Positions 9,652 to 18,461 of a stretch of DNA of 64,000 bases are shown piece after piece; the first letter of the stretch is position 1, and every line of letters starts with the position of its first letter. Under the pieces are notes generated by a model. It saw only the letters and a program-made list of their open reading frames with translations, ran no database searches and was not told where the DNA came from. Source of the DNA: Tessaracoccus coleopterorum (GTDB lineage: Bacteria > Actinomycetota > Actinomycetes > Propionibacteriales > Propionibacteriaceae). Location: assembly GCF_011174705.1 (NCBI RefSeq), contig NZ_JAANIJ010000001.1, positions 3,162,001 through 3,226,000 of the forward strand, given 5' to 3'. The position numbers and the translations under genes were made by a program.

Positions 9652-11632
9652 TCACGCCGGTATCCTCTCGGCCGCGGTCGGGGGATCCACGGGCAGGCCC
9701 GCCCCGGCCAGCAGGTGATGGCCGAGGCGGTCGCCGAGGCCATTGAGGGCGGGGTGCACCTGCTCGTCCAGGCCGGCACGGGAACGGGCAAGTCACTCGG
9801 CTACCTGGCGCCCGCGCTCGCCAGGTGCGCCACCACCGACGAGCGCGTCGTCATCGCGACCGCGACGCTCGCTCTGCAGGCCCAGCTCGCCAACAAGGAC
9901 ATCCCGACGGCCCTCGACGCGGTGGAGGAGGTCACCGGCGAGCGACCGCGGGCCGCTGTCCTCAAGGGCCGCACCAACTACGCCTGCCTGTACCGGGCAC
10001 GGCAGGGCAGCGAACTCGAGCAGGACACCCTGATCGGCGCCTCCGCCCTCGCAGACGCCGCCGCCTCATCCTCGGCCGACGACGTCAGCAGGCTCGGTGC
10101 CGAGGTGCTGGCACTGCGCGAGTGGATCGAGGAGGAGGCCCGGCGGGGCGGACTCGCCGATCGTGACGACGCCCCACCCACACGGCGCGGGGATGGGCGC
10201 AGGTGTCGATCCCCAGCCGCGAGTGCCTCGGTGCGGCGAACTGCCCTTCGGCGCGGAGTGCTTCGTGGAGGCGTCCCGCGAGGAGGCCCGCAACGCGCAG
10301 CTGATCGTCACCAACCACGCCCTGCTCGCCATCCACGCGATGCACGGCGGCACGGTTCTGCCTGAGCATTCGGCCCTGATCATCGACGAGGCGCACGAGC
10401 TGGTGAGCCGCATCACGACGGCGGCCACCGATGAGCTGTCACCCGGGATCGTGGAGCGGGCAGCGCGGCGTGCTCTGACCTGGCTCACCGACGACGACCT
10501 CGCCACCGACTTCCTGGACCAGTCGGATGTGCTGCGCGAGGCGCTCGAGGAGTCCGAGCTCACCCGCATCATGGCCGCCTCCGCGCCGCTGCCGTACGCC
10601 GCCGCGCAACTGCGCGATGTGGCCCGCCGGTGGTGGGCGTTCTCAACAAGGTGACCGACGAGCCCGAGGCCCAGCAGGCCGCCTCCGCCGTCCAGGAGAT
10701 CCTCGACGTGGCAGGACGGATCGCCGCCCTCGCGGATGCCGACGTCGTGTGGGTGACCCACTCTGACATCCTGGGCCGCTCCGCCTACGTCGCCCCGCTC
10801 AACGTCGCCGGCCTGCTGCGCAGCGAGGTGTTCGGCGAGACGACCACCGTGCTCACCTCCGCTACCCTCTCGCTCGGCGGCACCTTCGAGCCGGCCGCCG
10901 CATCCGTCGGGCTGCGCGCCGCCGACCGGATCGGACCCGATGGTGAACCGGCCGACGAGTTCGCCTGGCGGGGCCTCGACGTGGGCTCTCCCTTCGACTA
11001 CGGCAGGCAGGGCATCCTGTATCTGGCGAAGCGCCTCCCGGCGCCCGGCCGGGACGGGATGAACGCGGCGACGCTCACCGAGATCGCCCAGTTGATGTGG
11101 GCGGCCGAGGGGCGCACGCTCGGGCTGTTCGCGTCGCGGCGGGCGGCCGAACAGGCGGCCGAGTTCTGCAGGCGCGAGCTGCCCGACCGGACCATTCTGT
11201 GCCAGGGCGATGCCCAGCTCTCCGAGCTGACGAGGCGGTTCTCGGCGGAGCCTGAGACGTCGCTGTTCGGCACCATGTCGCTCTGGCAGGGCGTCGACGT
11301 ACCCGGCGAGACCTGCCAACTCGTGATCATCGACAAGATCCCGTTCCCGAGGCCCGACGACCCGCTGATGCAGGCCCGCAAAAAGGCGGTGGATGACTCG
11401 GGCGGCAACGGCTTCATGTCGGTGGCCGCGACGCACGCGGCGCTCCTTCTCGCCCAGGGCGCGGGCGTCTGATCCGACGCTCGGAGGACAGGGGGTGGTG
11501 GCGATGCTCGACCCGCGCCTCGTGACGGCGCGCTACGGATCGTTCCTGAAGGCGTCCCTCCCGGACTTCTGGCAGACCACCGATGTCGACACGGCCGTCC
11601 AGGCGCTGCGCCGCCTGCGCGGCAAGGAGTAG
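9644..11632 (+). CDS. DinG/Rad3-type ATP-dependent DNA helicase (about six frameshifts)
   Basis: Superfamily 2 iron-sulfur helicase. GTG 9644 overlaps the end of hflX. The frame after repair reads ARPGQQVMAEAVAEAI, Walker A QAGTGTGKSLGY, Walker B IIDEAHEL, LTSATLSLGG and GVDVPGETCQLVIIDKIPFP. Four cysteines around NYACLYR and SRECLGAANCPFGAECF are placed like the Fe-S ligands of DinG/XPD proteins. Breaks are at GGGGG 9680-9684, CCC 10177-10179, CCC 10244-10246, GG 10629-10630, GGG 11463-11465 and GGGGG 11491-11495. Repaired length is about 664 aa. Probably co-transcribed with hflX. No SOS box was found near its start. Confidence 0.88.
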
Positions 11633-11634
11633 CG

Positions 11635-12583
11635 GTGCGGCGGGTGCTGGTACTCGGGGAACCGGGTGGTTGGGCGCTGAGGTGGTGCGCCGGATGCTCG
11701 ACGACGACGCCTCGGTGACCTGCCTGGCCCGGGGCTCCGCCGAGGTGCCGGTGGGCGCCCGGCTCGTGCACGCAGACCGGGCGCTGCCCGGGGCCTACTC
11801 GGCGCTGACCGGCGACTGGGACCACGTGGTCGACCTGGCGACCGACCCTGCGATCGTGCGCCCCGCCGTCGCGGCGCTGGCGGCGCGGGCAGGCCACTGG
11901 AGCTACGTGTCGACGGTTTCGGTCTACCGTGACCACGCCGAGGCGGGGCAGGACGAGGGCGCCGCGCTGCTGGAGGCGGGCCCGCAGGGGTACGGCGAGC
12001 AGAAGGTCGCCTCGGAGGAGGCCGTGACCGAGGGCCTCGGGTCCAGGGCCCTCATCGTGCGGCCCGGGCTGATCGTCGGCCCGGGGATCCGAGCGACCGG
12101 TTCGGTTACTGGCCCGCCCGCTTCGCCCGCGGAGGCCGCGTCGTGGTGCCGACGGCGCACGGGCGCCACGCCCAGGTGATCGACGTGGCCGACCTGGCCG
12201 ACTGGATCTGCCGGGCCGGAGTGGCCGACATGACGGGCACCGTCGATGCAGTCGGGCCTCCTCTGCGCCTGACGGACGTGCTCGCCGCCGCGTCGTGCGC
12301 GGCCGGGTTCGACGGCACGACGGTGGAACTGGACGATGACGCCCTGCTGGCGGGCGGGGTGCGGCACTGGGCGGGCCCCGGCTCGCTCCCGCTGTGGCTG
12401 CCGCCGGAGCTCGACGGCATGGCCGGGCGCAGCGGGGCCGCCTTCATCCGTGCGGGTGGCCGCGCGCGGCCACTGGCCGACACGATGGCGCGGGTACTGA
12501 CCGATGAGCGGCGCAGGGGACTGACCCGGGTGCGTCGCTCCGGACTCACGGACGCGGAGGAGGCGGCCCTCACGGGCGCCTGA
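11635..12583 (+). CDS. NAD-dependent epimerase/reductase, SDR family (two frameshifts)
   Basis: Starts at GTG 11635, 2 bp after the helicase gene. Restoring one G in GGGG 11656-11659 gives the Rossmann glycine motif VLVLGGTGWLGAEVV. Later segments WSYVSTVSVYRD (SDR serine), YGEQKVASE (YxxxK-like) and VVPTAHGRHAQVIDVADLAD are typical of extended atypical SDRs. Second break at GGGG 12083-12086. About 317 aa. The substrate cannot be read from sequence. Its stop abuts the stop of the convergent lexA with no spacer. Confidence 0.82.
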
Positions 12584-13311
12584 TCACAGCTTGCGCAGCA
12601 CCGCGATGACCCGGCCCATGATCTGCGCGTGGGTGCCGTCGATCGGGGAGTAGCGGTCGTTGTGCGGCAGCAGCCACACGTTGCCACTCCGGCGGCTGAA
12701 CGTCTTGACGGTCGCCTCATCGTCGAGCAGGGCCGCCACGATGTCGCCGTTGACCGCGTCGTTCTGGCGCCGGACGACCACCCAGTCGCCGTTGCAGATC
12801 GCCGCGTCGACCATCGAGTCGCCCTGGACCTCGAGCATGAACACCTCGCTGTCGCCCACCAACTGCTTCGGCAGGGCGAAGACGTCGTCCACCTGCTGTT
12901 CGGCGAGGATGGGGCCGCCCGCCGCGATCCGGCCGAGGAGGGGGCCGCGACCGACGTCGGGTTCCAGTCGAAGGTCTGCTCCGGGGCCATCGGGTGCTCG
13001 GGCTCCGGGAGTTGCACCACGACCGCGCGGGCATGTTGGGGTTGCGTCGGATGAAGCCCTTGTCCTCGAGGATCCTGAGCTGGTAGGCCACCGACGAGGT
13101 CGAGTGCAGACCCGCGCGTGCCGCGACCTCGCGGATGCTCGGCGGGTAGCCGACCTCTTCGATGGAGTCCTTGATCACCTTGAGGATCGCCAGCTGGCGC
13201 CTCGTGAGACCGTGCATGTTCTCCCGCTGTCGGGGAACGGGGTGATCTTGCCCAGCTGAGCTTCGAGCGAGGCATTGGTGGGCCGTCCGCGGCGAGGGTC
13301 TTGTCAGGCAT
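12584..13311 (-). CDS. lexA: SOS repressor LexA (four frameshifts)
   Basis: Represses the SOS regulon and cleaves itself when bound to RecA filaments. Repaired protein: an N-terminal arm ([18 protein letters not shown]), winged helix ([20 protein letters not shown], then [17 protein letters not shown]), Ala-Gly cleavage site in [10 protein letters not shown], catalytic Ser in GDSMVDAAI and Lys in EATVKTF. Breaks at plus-strand GGG 13280-13282, CCC 13223-13225, GGG 13029-13031 and GGGGG 12940-12944. Without repair an internal ATG at 13217 looks like the start, but restoring the first two breaks gives a smooth reading from ATG 13311. About 243 aa. An SOS box lies just upstream for autoregulation. 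Confidence 0.96.
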
Positions 13312-13332
13312 GCATCAAGGGTAGCGCGCGCA

Positions 13333-13348
13333 GGGAACGTCTGTTCGA
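13333..13348. promoter_or_regulatory. SOS box proximal to lexA
   Basis: GGGAACGTCTGTTCGA, one half-site imperfect against TCGAACRNNTGTTCGA. It lies 22 bp upstream of the lexA start and fits autorepression of lexA. Confidence 0.75.
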
Positions 13349-13430
13349 AAAGTGCCGGGTGTGTCGTGCGTGTCGTGGAAATGTCGGGGCCGTCGTGTTG
13401 GGTACGAATCGAAGGCGCAGAAAATCGGTC

Positions 13431-13446
13431 TCGAACGGATGTTCCA
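13431..13446. promoter_or_regulatory. SOS box overlapping the -35 region of the divergent gene
   Basis: TCGAACGGATGTTCCA, a strong LexA operator match. It overlaps the putative -35 hexamer at 13442-13447. Confidence 0.85.
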
Positions 13447-13470
13447 ATCGAGCCGGAGATGCGCTAGAGT
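13442..13470 (+). promoter_or_regulatory. Promoter of the SOS-controlled membrane protein
   Basis: TTCCAA (13442-13447), 17-bp spacer, TAGAGT (13465-13470). One LexA box covers the -35 and the next covers the expected transcription start, an arrangement suited to tight repression. Confidence 0.6.
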
Positions 13471-13475
13471 CTCAT

Positions 13476-13491
13476 TCGAACAGGTGTTCAA
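13476..13491. promoter_or_regulatory. SOS box over the transcription start of the divergent gene
   Basis: TCGAACAGGTGTTCAA, a near-perfect LexA operator centred about 45 bp downstream of the previous box, just upstream of the ribosome-binding region of the gene at 13510. Confidence 0.85.
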
Positions 13492-13509
13492 GACGAAAGG
13501 GTGGTCGAG

Positions 13510-13839
13510 ATGGCCGCAGCAGTTTCCTTCCAGGTGGTCGACGCAGGGTCGCGTCGGGTCGTCGCCGTCTCGCCGGCCGGCAGGCCGGACCTGCACCTCC
13601 CACAGGCCCGCCCGGCCCGTGGGGTCCGTCCCGGATGCGTGTCGCGCGCCGCCGCCTGCTCGGTGGAGCGACGCGCGAAGGGTTCGGCGCTCATGTGTCT
13701 GAAGGTGGCGGCGGTGGCGCTGCTGACCGTCGTCGGCGGCGTGGTGTCCGTGTCGCAGTTCGTGGCCGATGCCGCAGCCGGGCAGTCCACCGGATATGTC
13801 GCGGGCGACCCCGCCTGGGCACACGTCACGCAGCCCTGA
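13510..13839 (+). CDS. SOS-controlled small single-pass membrane protein, candidate cell-division inhibitor
   Basis: 109 residues from ATG 13510; a GTG at 13501 would add three. The N-terminal 60 residues are basic and Pro/Arg-rich, residues 65-84 (KVAAVALLTVVGGVVSVSQF) form one membrane helix, and about 25 residues follow outside. The position, divergent from lexA and before nrdR, is the one held by ChiZ (LysM) in mycobacteria; Corynebacterium DivS and Bacillus YneA are lexA-linked division inhibitors too. Two LexA boxes flank its promoter. No complete LysM domain is seen: the tail GYVAGDPAWAHV may be a LysM start cut short. The role in blocking division is inference from place, regulation and topology. 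If a base were missing in CCC near 13834, the protein would end at 13865 instead. Confidence 0.65.
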   Translation: MAAAVSFQVVDAGSRRVVAVSPAGRPDLHLPQARPARGVRPGCVSRAAACSVERRAKGSALMCLKVAAVALLTVVGGVVSVSQFVADAAAGQSTGYVAGDPAWAHVTQP

Positions 13840-13843
13840 CAGG

Positions 13844-13862
13844 TTCCCGCGTGGCGCGGGAA
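13844..13862 (+). terminator. Hairpin after the SOS membrane protein gene
   Basis: TTCCCGCG/CGCGGGAA stem with loop TGG, 4 bp after the stop codon. There is no T tract, so termination efficiency is uncertain. Confidence 0.45.
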
Positions 13863-13908
13863 TGAGGGTGGGCGTGTCGCTTGTGCCGGGGCGTCCGTGG
13901 GCCTACGA

Positions 13909-13956
13909 TCCCTATATCTAGTGGTTACCGGGTGTCTGCCCCACAAGAACTTGTGG
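13909..13956. promoter_or_regulatory. Pair of NrdR boxes upstream of nrdR-nrdJ
   Basis: Box 1 TCCCTATATCTAGTGG (13909-13924) and box 2 CCACAAGAACTTGTGG (13941-13956) both follow the NrdR-box scheme acaCwAtATaTwGtgt. Box 2 is an inverted repeat with only the central AA unpaired. Starts are 32 bp apart, i.e. a 16-bp gap and three helical turns, which is the typical spacing of tandem NrdR sites. They lie 65-112 bp before nrdR. Confidence 0.75.
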
Positions 13957-14020
13957 TTTTGGTGGGAACGTGGCACCTTGGTACCTCACTTGGGAAACGC
14001 GAAGGTTGGGTCCACGAATC

Positions 14021-14533
14021 ATGCACTGCCCGTTCTGTCGGCACGGTGACACCAAGGTGTCGGATTCCCGTGCCACCGAGGATGGTTCCGCCATCCGGCG
14101 CAGGCGTGCGTGCCCGATGTGTGAGCGCAAGTTCACCACCGTGGAACAGATCGTGCTGAGCGTCGTCAAGCGCTCCGGTGTGGTCGAGGCCTTCAGCAGG
14201 GAAAAGGTGGTCCGTGGCGTGTCCAAGGCATGCAAGGGTCGACCCGTCTCCCCGGCGCAGCTCGCCTCCCTCGCCCAGCGGGTGGAGGAGTCGCTCCGTG
14301 CCTCCGGTTACGCCGAGATCCCCTCGGAGAAGATCGGGGTGGCGATCCTCGGACCGCTCGAGGAACTCGACGCCGTGGCATACCTGCGTTTCGCCAGTGT
14401 GTACAAGAACTACGACTCGGTCGACGATTTCCAGCGTGAGATCGACGCCCTGAGGCTCACCGCCATGGAGACGAGTGTCCCAAGTCGCGATGTGCCCGTG
14501 GGTGCACTCAGCCAGGAACCGCTGATCGGTTGA
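14021..14533 (+). CDS. nrdR: Transcriptional repressor NrdR
   Basis: Zinc-ribbon and ATP-cone repressor of ribonucleotide reductase genes, sensing the dATP/ATP state. The frame is intact, 170 aa. N-terminal zinc ribbon [17 protein letters not shown] and [12 protein letters not shown] (four Cys), then the ATP-cone ([19 protein letters not shown], then [18 protein letters not shown]). Start ATG 14021. The paired NrdR boxes upstream indicate autoregulation together with nrdJ, 83 bp downstream. Confidence 0.97.
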   Translation: MHCPFCRHGDTKVSDSRATEDGSAIRRRRACPMCERKFTTVEQIVLSVVKRSGVVEAFSREKVVRGVSKACKGRPVSPAQLASLAQRVEESLRASGYAEIPSEKIGVAILGPLEELDAVAYLRFASVYKNYDSVDDFQREIDALRLTAMETSVPSRDVPVGALSQEPLIG

Positions 14534-14616
14534 GGGCCGGTTGGCCCACCCGTGGACCAAGCAGCAGCAGCACCATCCGTTTTTTTGAGACATATGAAGT
14601 CAGAGGGACGTCCAAC

Positions 14617-17445
14617 ATGACAGCGACAGCGCGCTCAACTCGGCGCAAGAACGACAAGGGCACCGGAAAGGGCCTGGTCATCGAGCGGGTCTTCACCACG
14701 GAGGGGTGCACCCCTACGACGAGGTGGAGTGGGACCTGCGCGACGTGGTGCAGACCAACTGGAAGACCGGTGAGACCGTCTTCGAGCAGCACGGCGTCGA
14801 GTTCCCGACCTCCTGGAGCGTCAACGCCTCGACGATCGTCACCACCAAGTACTTCCGTGGCGCCCTCGGCACCGAGGCCCGCGAGACGAGCCTCAGGACG
14901 CTGATCAGCCGGGTCGTAACCTCGTACTCGAAGGCGGGCCGCGAGTTCGGCTACTTCGACACCGATGCCGATGCCGAGATCTTCGAGCACGAGCTCACCT
15001 GGATGCTGCTCAACCAGTACTTCTCCTTCAACTCGCCCGTCTGGTTCAACGTCGGCACCCCCTCGCCGCAGCAGGTCAGCGCGTGCTTCATCTTGTCGGT
15101 TGACGACTCCATGGACTCGATCCTCAACTGGTACAAGGAGGAGGGCTTCATCTTCAAGGGCGGCTCCGGCGCCGGCCTCAACCTTTCGCGCATCCGCTCC
15201 TCGAAGGAGCTGCTGAGCTCCGGCGGCACCGCCTCCGGCCCGGTGTCCTTCATGCGTGGCGCCGACGCATCCGCGGGCACCATCAAGTCGGGCGGCGCCA
15301 CCCGACGCGCGGCCAAGATGGTCGTGCTCGACGTCGACCACCCGACATCGAGGAGTTCGTCGAGACGAAGGCCCGCGAGGAGGACAAGATCCGCGCCCTC
15401 CGCGACGCCGGGTTCGACATGGACCTCGGTGGCAGGGACATCACGTCGGTCCAGTACCAGAATGCCAACAACTCGGTGCGCGTCAGCGACGAGTTCATGA
15501 CGGCGGTCGAGGAGGGCGCCGCCTTCGGGCTGCGGTCCCGCACCGACGGCTCCGTGATCGAGGAGGTCGACGCGAAGGCGCTCTTCCGCAAGATCTCGAA
15601 GGCCGCATGGGAGTGCGCCGACCCCGGTGTCCAGTACCACGACACCATCAACGACTGGCACACCAACCCCGAGACCGGCCCCATCACGGCGTCGAACCCC
15701 TGCTCCGAGTACATGAGCCTCGACAACTCGTCGTGCAACCTCGCCTCGCTGAACCTGCTCAAGTTCCTGGGGCCGACGGCTCGTTCGACTCCGAGCTGTT
15801 CGTGAAGGCCGTCGAGCTGATCATCACGGCGATGGACATCTCGATCTGTTTCGCCGACTTCCCGACCGAGCCCATCGGTGAGACAACCCGCAACTTCCGC
15901 CAGCTCGGCATCGGCTACGCCAACCTGGGTGCACTGCTGATGGCCATGGGTAAGGGCTACGACACCGAGGCCGGGCGCTCGACCGCCGCGGCCATCACGT
16001 CGATCATGACGGCGGCCTCCTACCGGCGCAGCGCCGAACTGGCCGGTGTCGTCGGCCCGTACAACGGCTTCGCGGTCAACGCCGAGGCCCACCAGCGGGT
16101 GATGCGCAAGCACCAGGCGGCCAACGACAACCTGCGGGTGCTGGCCGACGACCGTGCGCTGCACTCCGTCGCGACCCGCGAGTGGGACCTCGTCGTCGCG
16201 ACCGGCGCCGACAGCGGGTTCCGTAACGCCCAGGCCTCCGTCCTGGCGCCCACCGGCACCATCGGCTTCATGATGGACTGCGACACCACCGGCATCGAGC
16301 CCGACTTCTCGCTGGTCAAGTTCAAGAAGCTGGTCGGCGGCGGTTCCATGCAGATCGTCAACCAGACCATCCCGCGTGCGCTGCAGCGGCTGGGCTACGA
16401 CGCCGATGAGATCGAGGCGATCGTCGAGTTCATCAGCAGCAACGGCCACGTCGTCGGTGCTCCCGGCCTCGCGGCCGAGCACTACGAGGTGTTCGACACC
16501 GCCATGGGTGCCCGCGCCATCAAGCCGATGGGTCACGTCCGCATGATGGCGGCCGTGCAGCCCTTCCTCTCCGGCGCCATCTCGAAGACGGTGAACCTGC
16601 CCGAGTCGGCGACCGTCGAGGAGATCGAGGACGTCTACCTGCAGGGTTGGAAGCTCGGGCTGAAGGCGCTCGCGGTGTACCGCGACAACTGCAAGGTCGG
16701 CCAGCCTCTGTCCGACGGCAAGAAGAAGGACACGCCGGCCGAGGCCGCTGCCACCGAGGTCGTCGAGAAGATCGTCTACCGCCCCAAGCGTGAGCGGCTG
16801 CCGAAGTCGCGTTCGTCGCGCACCACGAGCTTCGCCGTCAGCGGAGCCGAGGGCTACATGACCTCGGGTGCCTACAACGACGGCCACCTCGGCGAGGTGT
16901 TCCTCAAGCTCGGCAAGCAGGGCTCGACCCTGGCCGGCGTGATGGACGCCTTCTCGATCGCGGTGTCGATCGGCCTGCAGTACGGCGTCCCGCTGGAGAG
17001 CTTCGTGCAGAAGTTCACGAACCTGAAGTTCGAGCCGGCCGGCATGACGGACGATCCCGACATCCGCATCGCCCAGTCGTTCATGGACTACATCTTCCGC
17101 CGCCTGGCGCTCGACTACCTGACGTTCGACGACCGCGCCGAGCTCGGCATCTACACGGCCGCCGAGCGCGCCCGCTACGTCGAGACCGGCTCCTACCTGT
17201 CTGAGGAGGACGAGGCCGCCATGCCGGAGGCCGAATCCCTGCGCAACGACGCCGGCGACAACTTCAAGGTCGACGGCGCCCGCCAGCCCTCCCTGCTCGA
17301 CGCGCACACCACCGCCGAGCTGATGGAGGCCCTCGGTGTGGCCGAGGTGGACGCCCCTCTGTGCATGACGTGCGGCACGAAGATGCGCCCGTCCGGCTCC
17401 TGCTACGTCTGCGAGGGCTGCGGCTCGACCAGCGGCTGCAGCTGA
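14617..17445 (+). CDS. nrdJ: Adenosylcobalamin-dependent (class II) ribonucleoside-diphosphate reductase (three frameshifts)
   Basis: Makes deoxyribonucleotides using vitamin B12, independent of oxygen. About 943 aa after repair. The ATG at 14617 is preceded by AGAGGGA. Recognisable parts: YFSFNSPVWFNVG, GGSGAGLNLSRIRSSKE, NPCSEYMSLDNSSCNLASLN (active-site Cys/Glu loop), LAPTGTIGFMMDCDTTG, and a C-terminal zinc-ribbon-like tail with CMTCG, CYVCEGCGS and SGCS holding redox cysteines. Breaks at GGGG 14703-14706, CCC 15341-15343 and GGGG 15769-15772. Forms an operon with nrdR. Only this reductase is present in the window, so whether class I enzymes exist elsewhere is unknown. Confidence 0.96.
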
Positions 17446-17463
17446 CCTGACGAGCGACCCGGT

Positions 17464-17505
17464 GCGGCGGCCCGGAACCCGTGGGGGTTCCGGGCCGCCG
17501 CATTT
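17464..17505 (+). terminator. Strong hairpin terminator after nrdJ
   Basis: Perfect 17-bp stem (17464-17480 with 17485-17501), loop GTGG, followed by ATTTC. It starts 19 bp after the nrdJ stop. Confidence 0.75.
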
Positions 17506-17542
17506 CCCGGGCGGTGCGCCGACGGGCACTAGGCTGACGGCC

Positions 17543-18341
17543 ATGATCCCTCCCGTCGTCACCACCGAATGGCTCGCCGCGCACCCCGAGGCGGTGCTGG
17601 TCGACGTGCGCCACTACCTGGACGGCCGCTCCGGGGCCGACGCCTACCGCGCCGGTCACCTCCCGGGTGCGCTGTTCGTCGCCACCGACGTGGTGCTCTC
17701 CGACCCGCCGACGGCGGAGCTGGGTCGCCACCCGTTGCCCGATCCTGCCCGCTTCGCGGCCGGGCTCTCCGTGCTCGGGATCGGCGACGGTGCGCTCGTG
17801 GTCGCCTATGACGATGCCGGGGAGCGATGGCAGGACGGCTGGTCTGGCTGTTGCGCATGCTGGGTGAGGACGCCGCCCTCCTCGACGGCGGCATGGCGGC
17901 GTGGGATGGTGCACTCTCGACGGAGGTCCCCGTGCCGGAGGTCGCGGCGTTCACCGCCCGGCCATGGCCCGCGGGGCTCTCGCCACTATCGAGGAGGCGG
18001 CAACCGGTGCCGTCGTCATCGACGCCAGGGCCTCGGAGCGGTTCCGAGGCGAGGTGGAGCCGATGGACCCGAAGGCGGGTCACATCCCCGGCGCGATGAG
18101 CTATCCGCTCACCGGCAACCTCGGCGTCGACGGCCGCTTCCTCGCCCCGGAGGCACTGCGGGACAGGTTCGCGGGGATCGCGGACGCCGCCGAGGTGATC
18201 TCCTACTGTGGTTCCGGCATCACCGCTTGTCATAACTTGATTGCCCTCGAATATGCCGAGCTGGGAACGGGACGGCTCTACCCGGGGTCATGGTCGGCCT
18301 ACAGTGCAACCGACCGTCCGGTGGCGACCGGCGACGAGTGA
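17543..18341 (+). CDS. Thiosulfate/3-mercaptopyruvate sulfurtransferase, two rhodanese domains (two frameshifts)
   Basis: N-terminal rhodanese domain (WLAAHPEAVLVDVRHYLDGR, then YRAGHLPGALFVATD) and a C-terminal catalytic domain with active-site cysteine in SYCGSGITACHN. Transfers sulfur to cyanide or other thiol acceptors; the CGSGITA loop favours the SseA-type enzymes. Breaks at GGGG 17819-17822 and GGGG 17973-17976. About 266 aa. It stands alone between the nrdJ terminator and the phosphorylase gene. Confidence 0.88.
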
Positions 18342-18346
18342 TCCGC

Positions 18347-18360
18347 TGAGCGAACGCTCA
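18347..18360 (+). terminator. Short hairpin after the sulfurtransferase gene
   Basis: TGAGCG-AA-CGCTCA, 5 bp after the stop, followed by CCCCTTTC. Could be a weak terminator. Confidence 0.35.
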
Positions 18361-18409
18361 CCCCTTTCGAGCGTTGTCCGTTCCGTGTGGTTCATTGGGA
18401 GCGGTCACG

Positions 18410-18424
18410 GTATGTTGTGCATAC
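18410..18424. promoter_or_regulatory. Palindromic operator candidate before the GH112 gene
   Basis: GTATG-TTGTG-CATAC, a perfect 5-5-5 inverted repeat 38 bp before the start codon and overlapping possible -10 hexamers. It looks like a repressor operator (GntR or LacI type); no regulator gene is adjacent. Confidence 0.4.
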
Positions 18425-18461
18425 TTCTAGACACGCGCGACTTCTCCCAAGGAGCAACTCA

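Noticed and set aside
13860..14020. Cobalamin riboswitch before the class II reductase operon
   Set aside because: The palindromes there fit NrdR boxes. No B12-box-like conserved core was seen, and class II enzymes do not need such repression.
15283..17565. Long minus-strand open frame of about 760 codons opposite nrdJ
   Set aside because: It mirrors the real gene in the complementary frame, as commonly happens at high GC; composition is low-complexity and no domain is recognisable.
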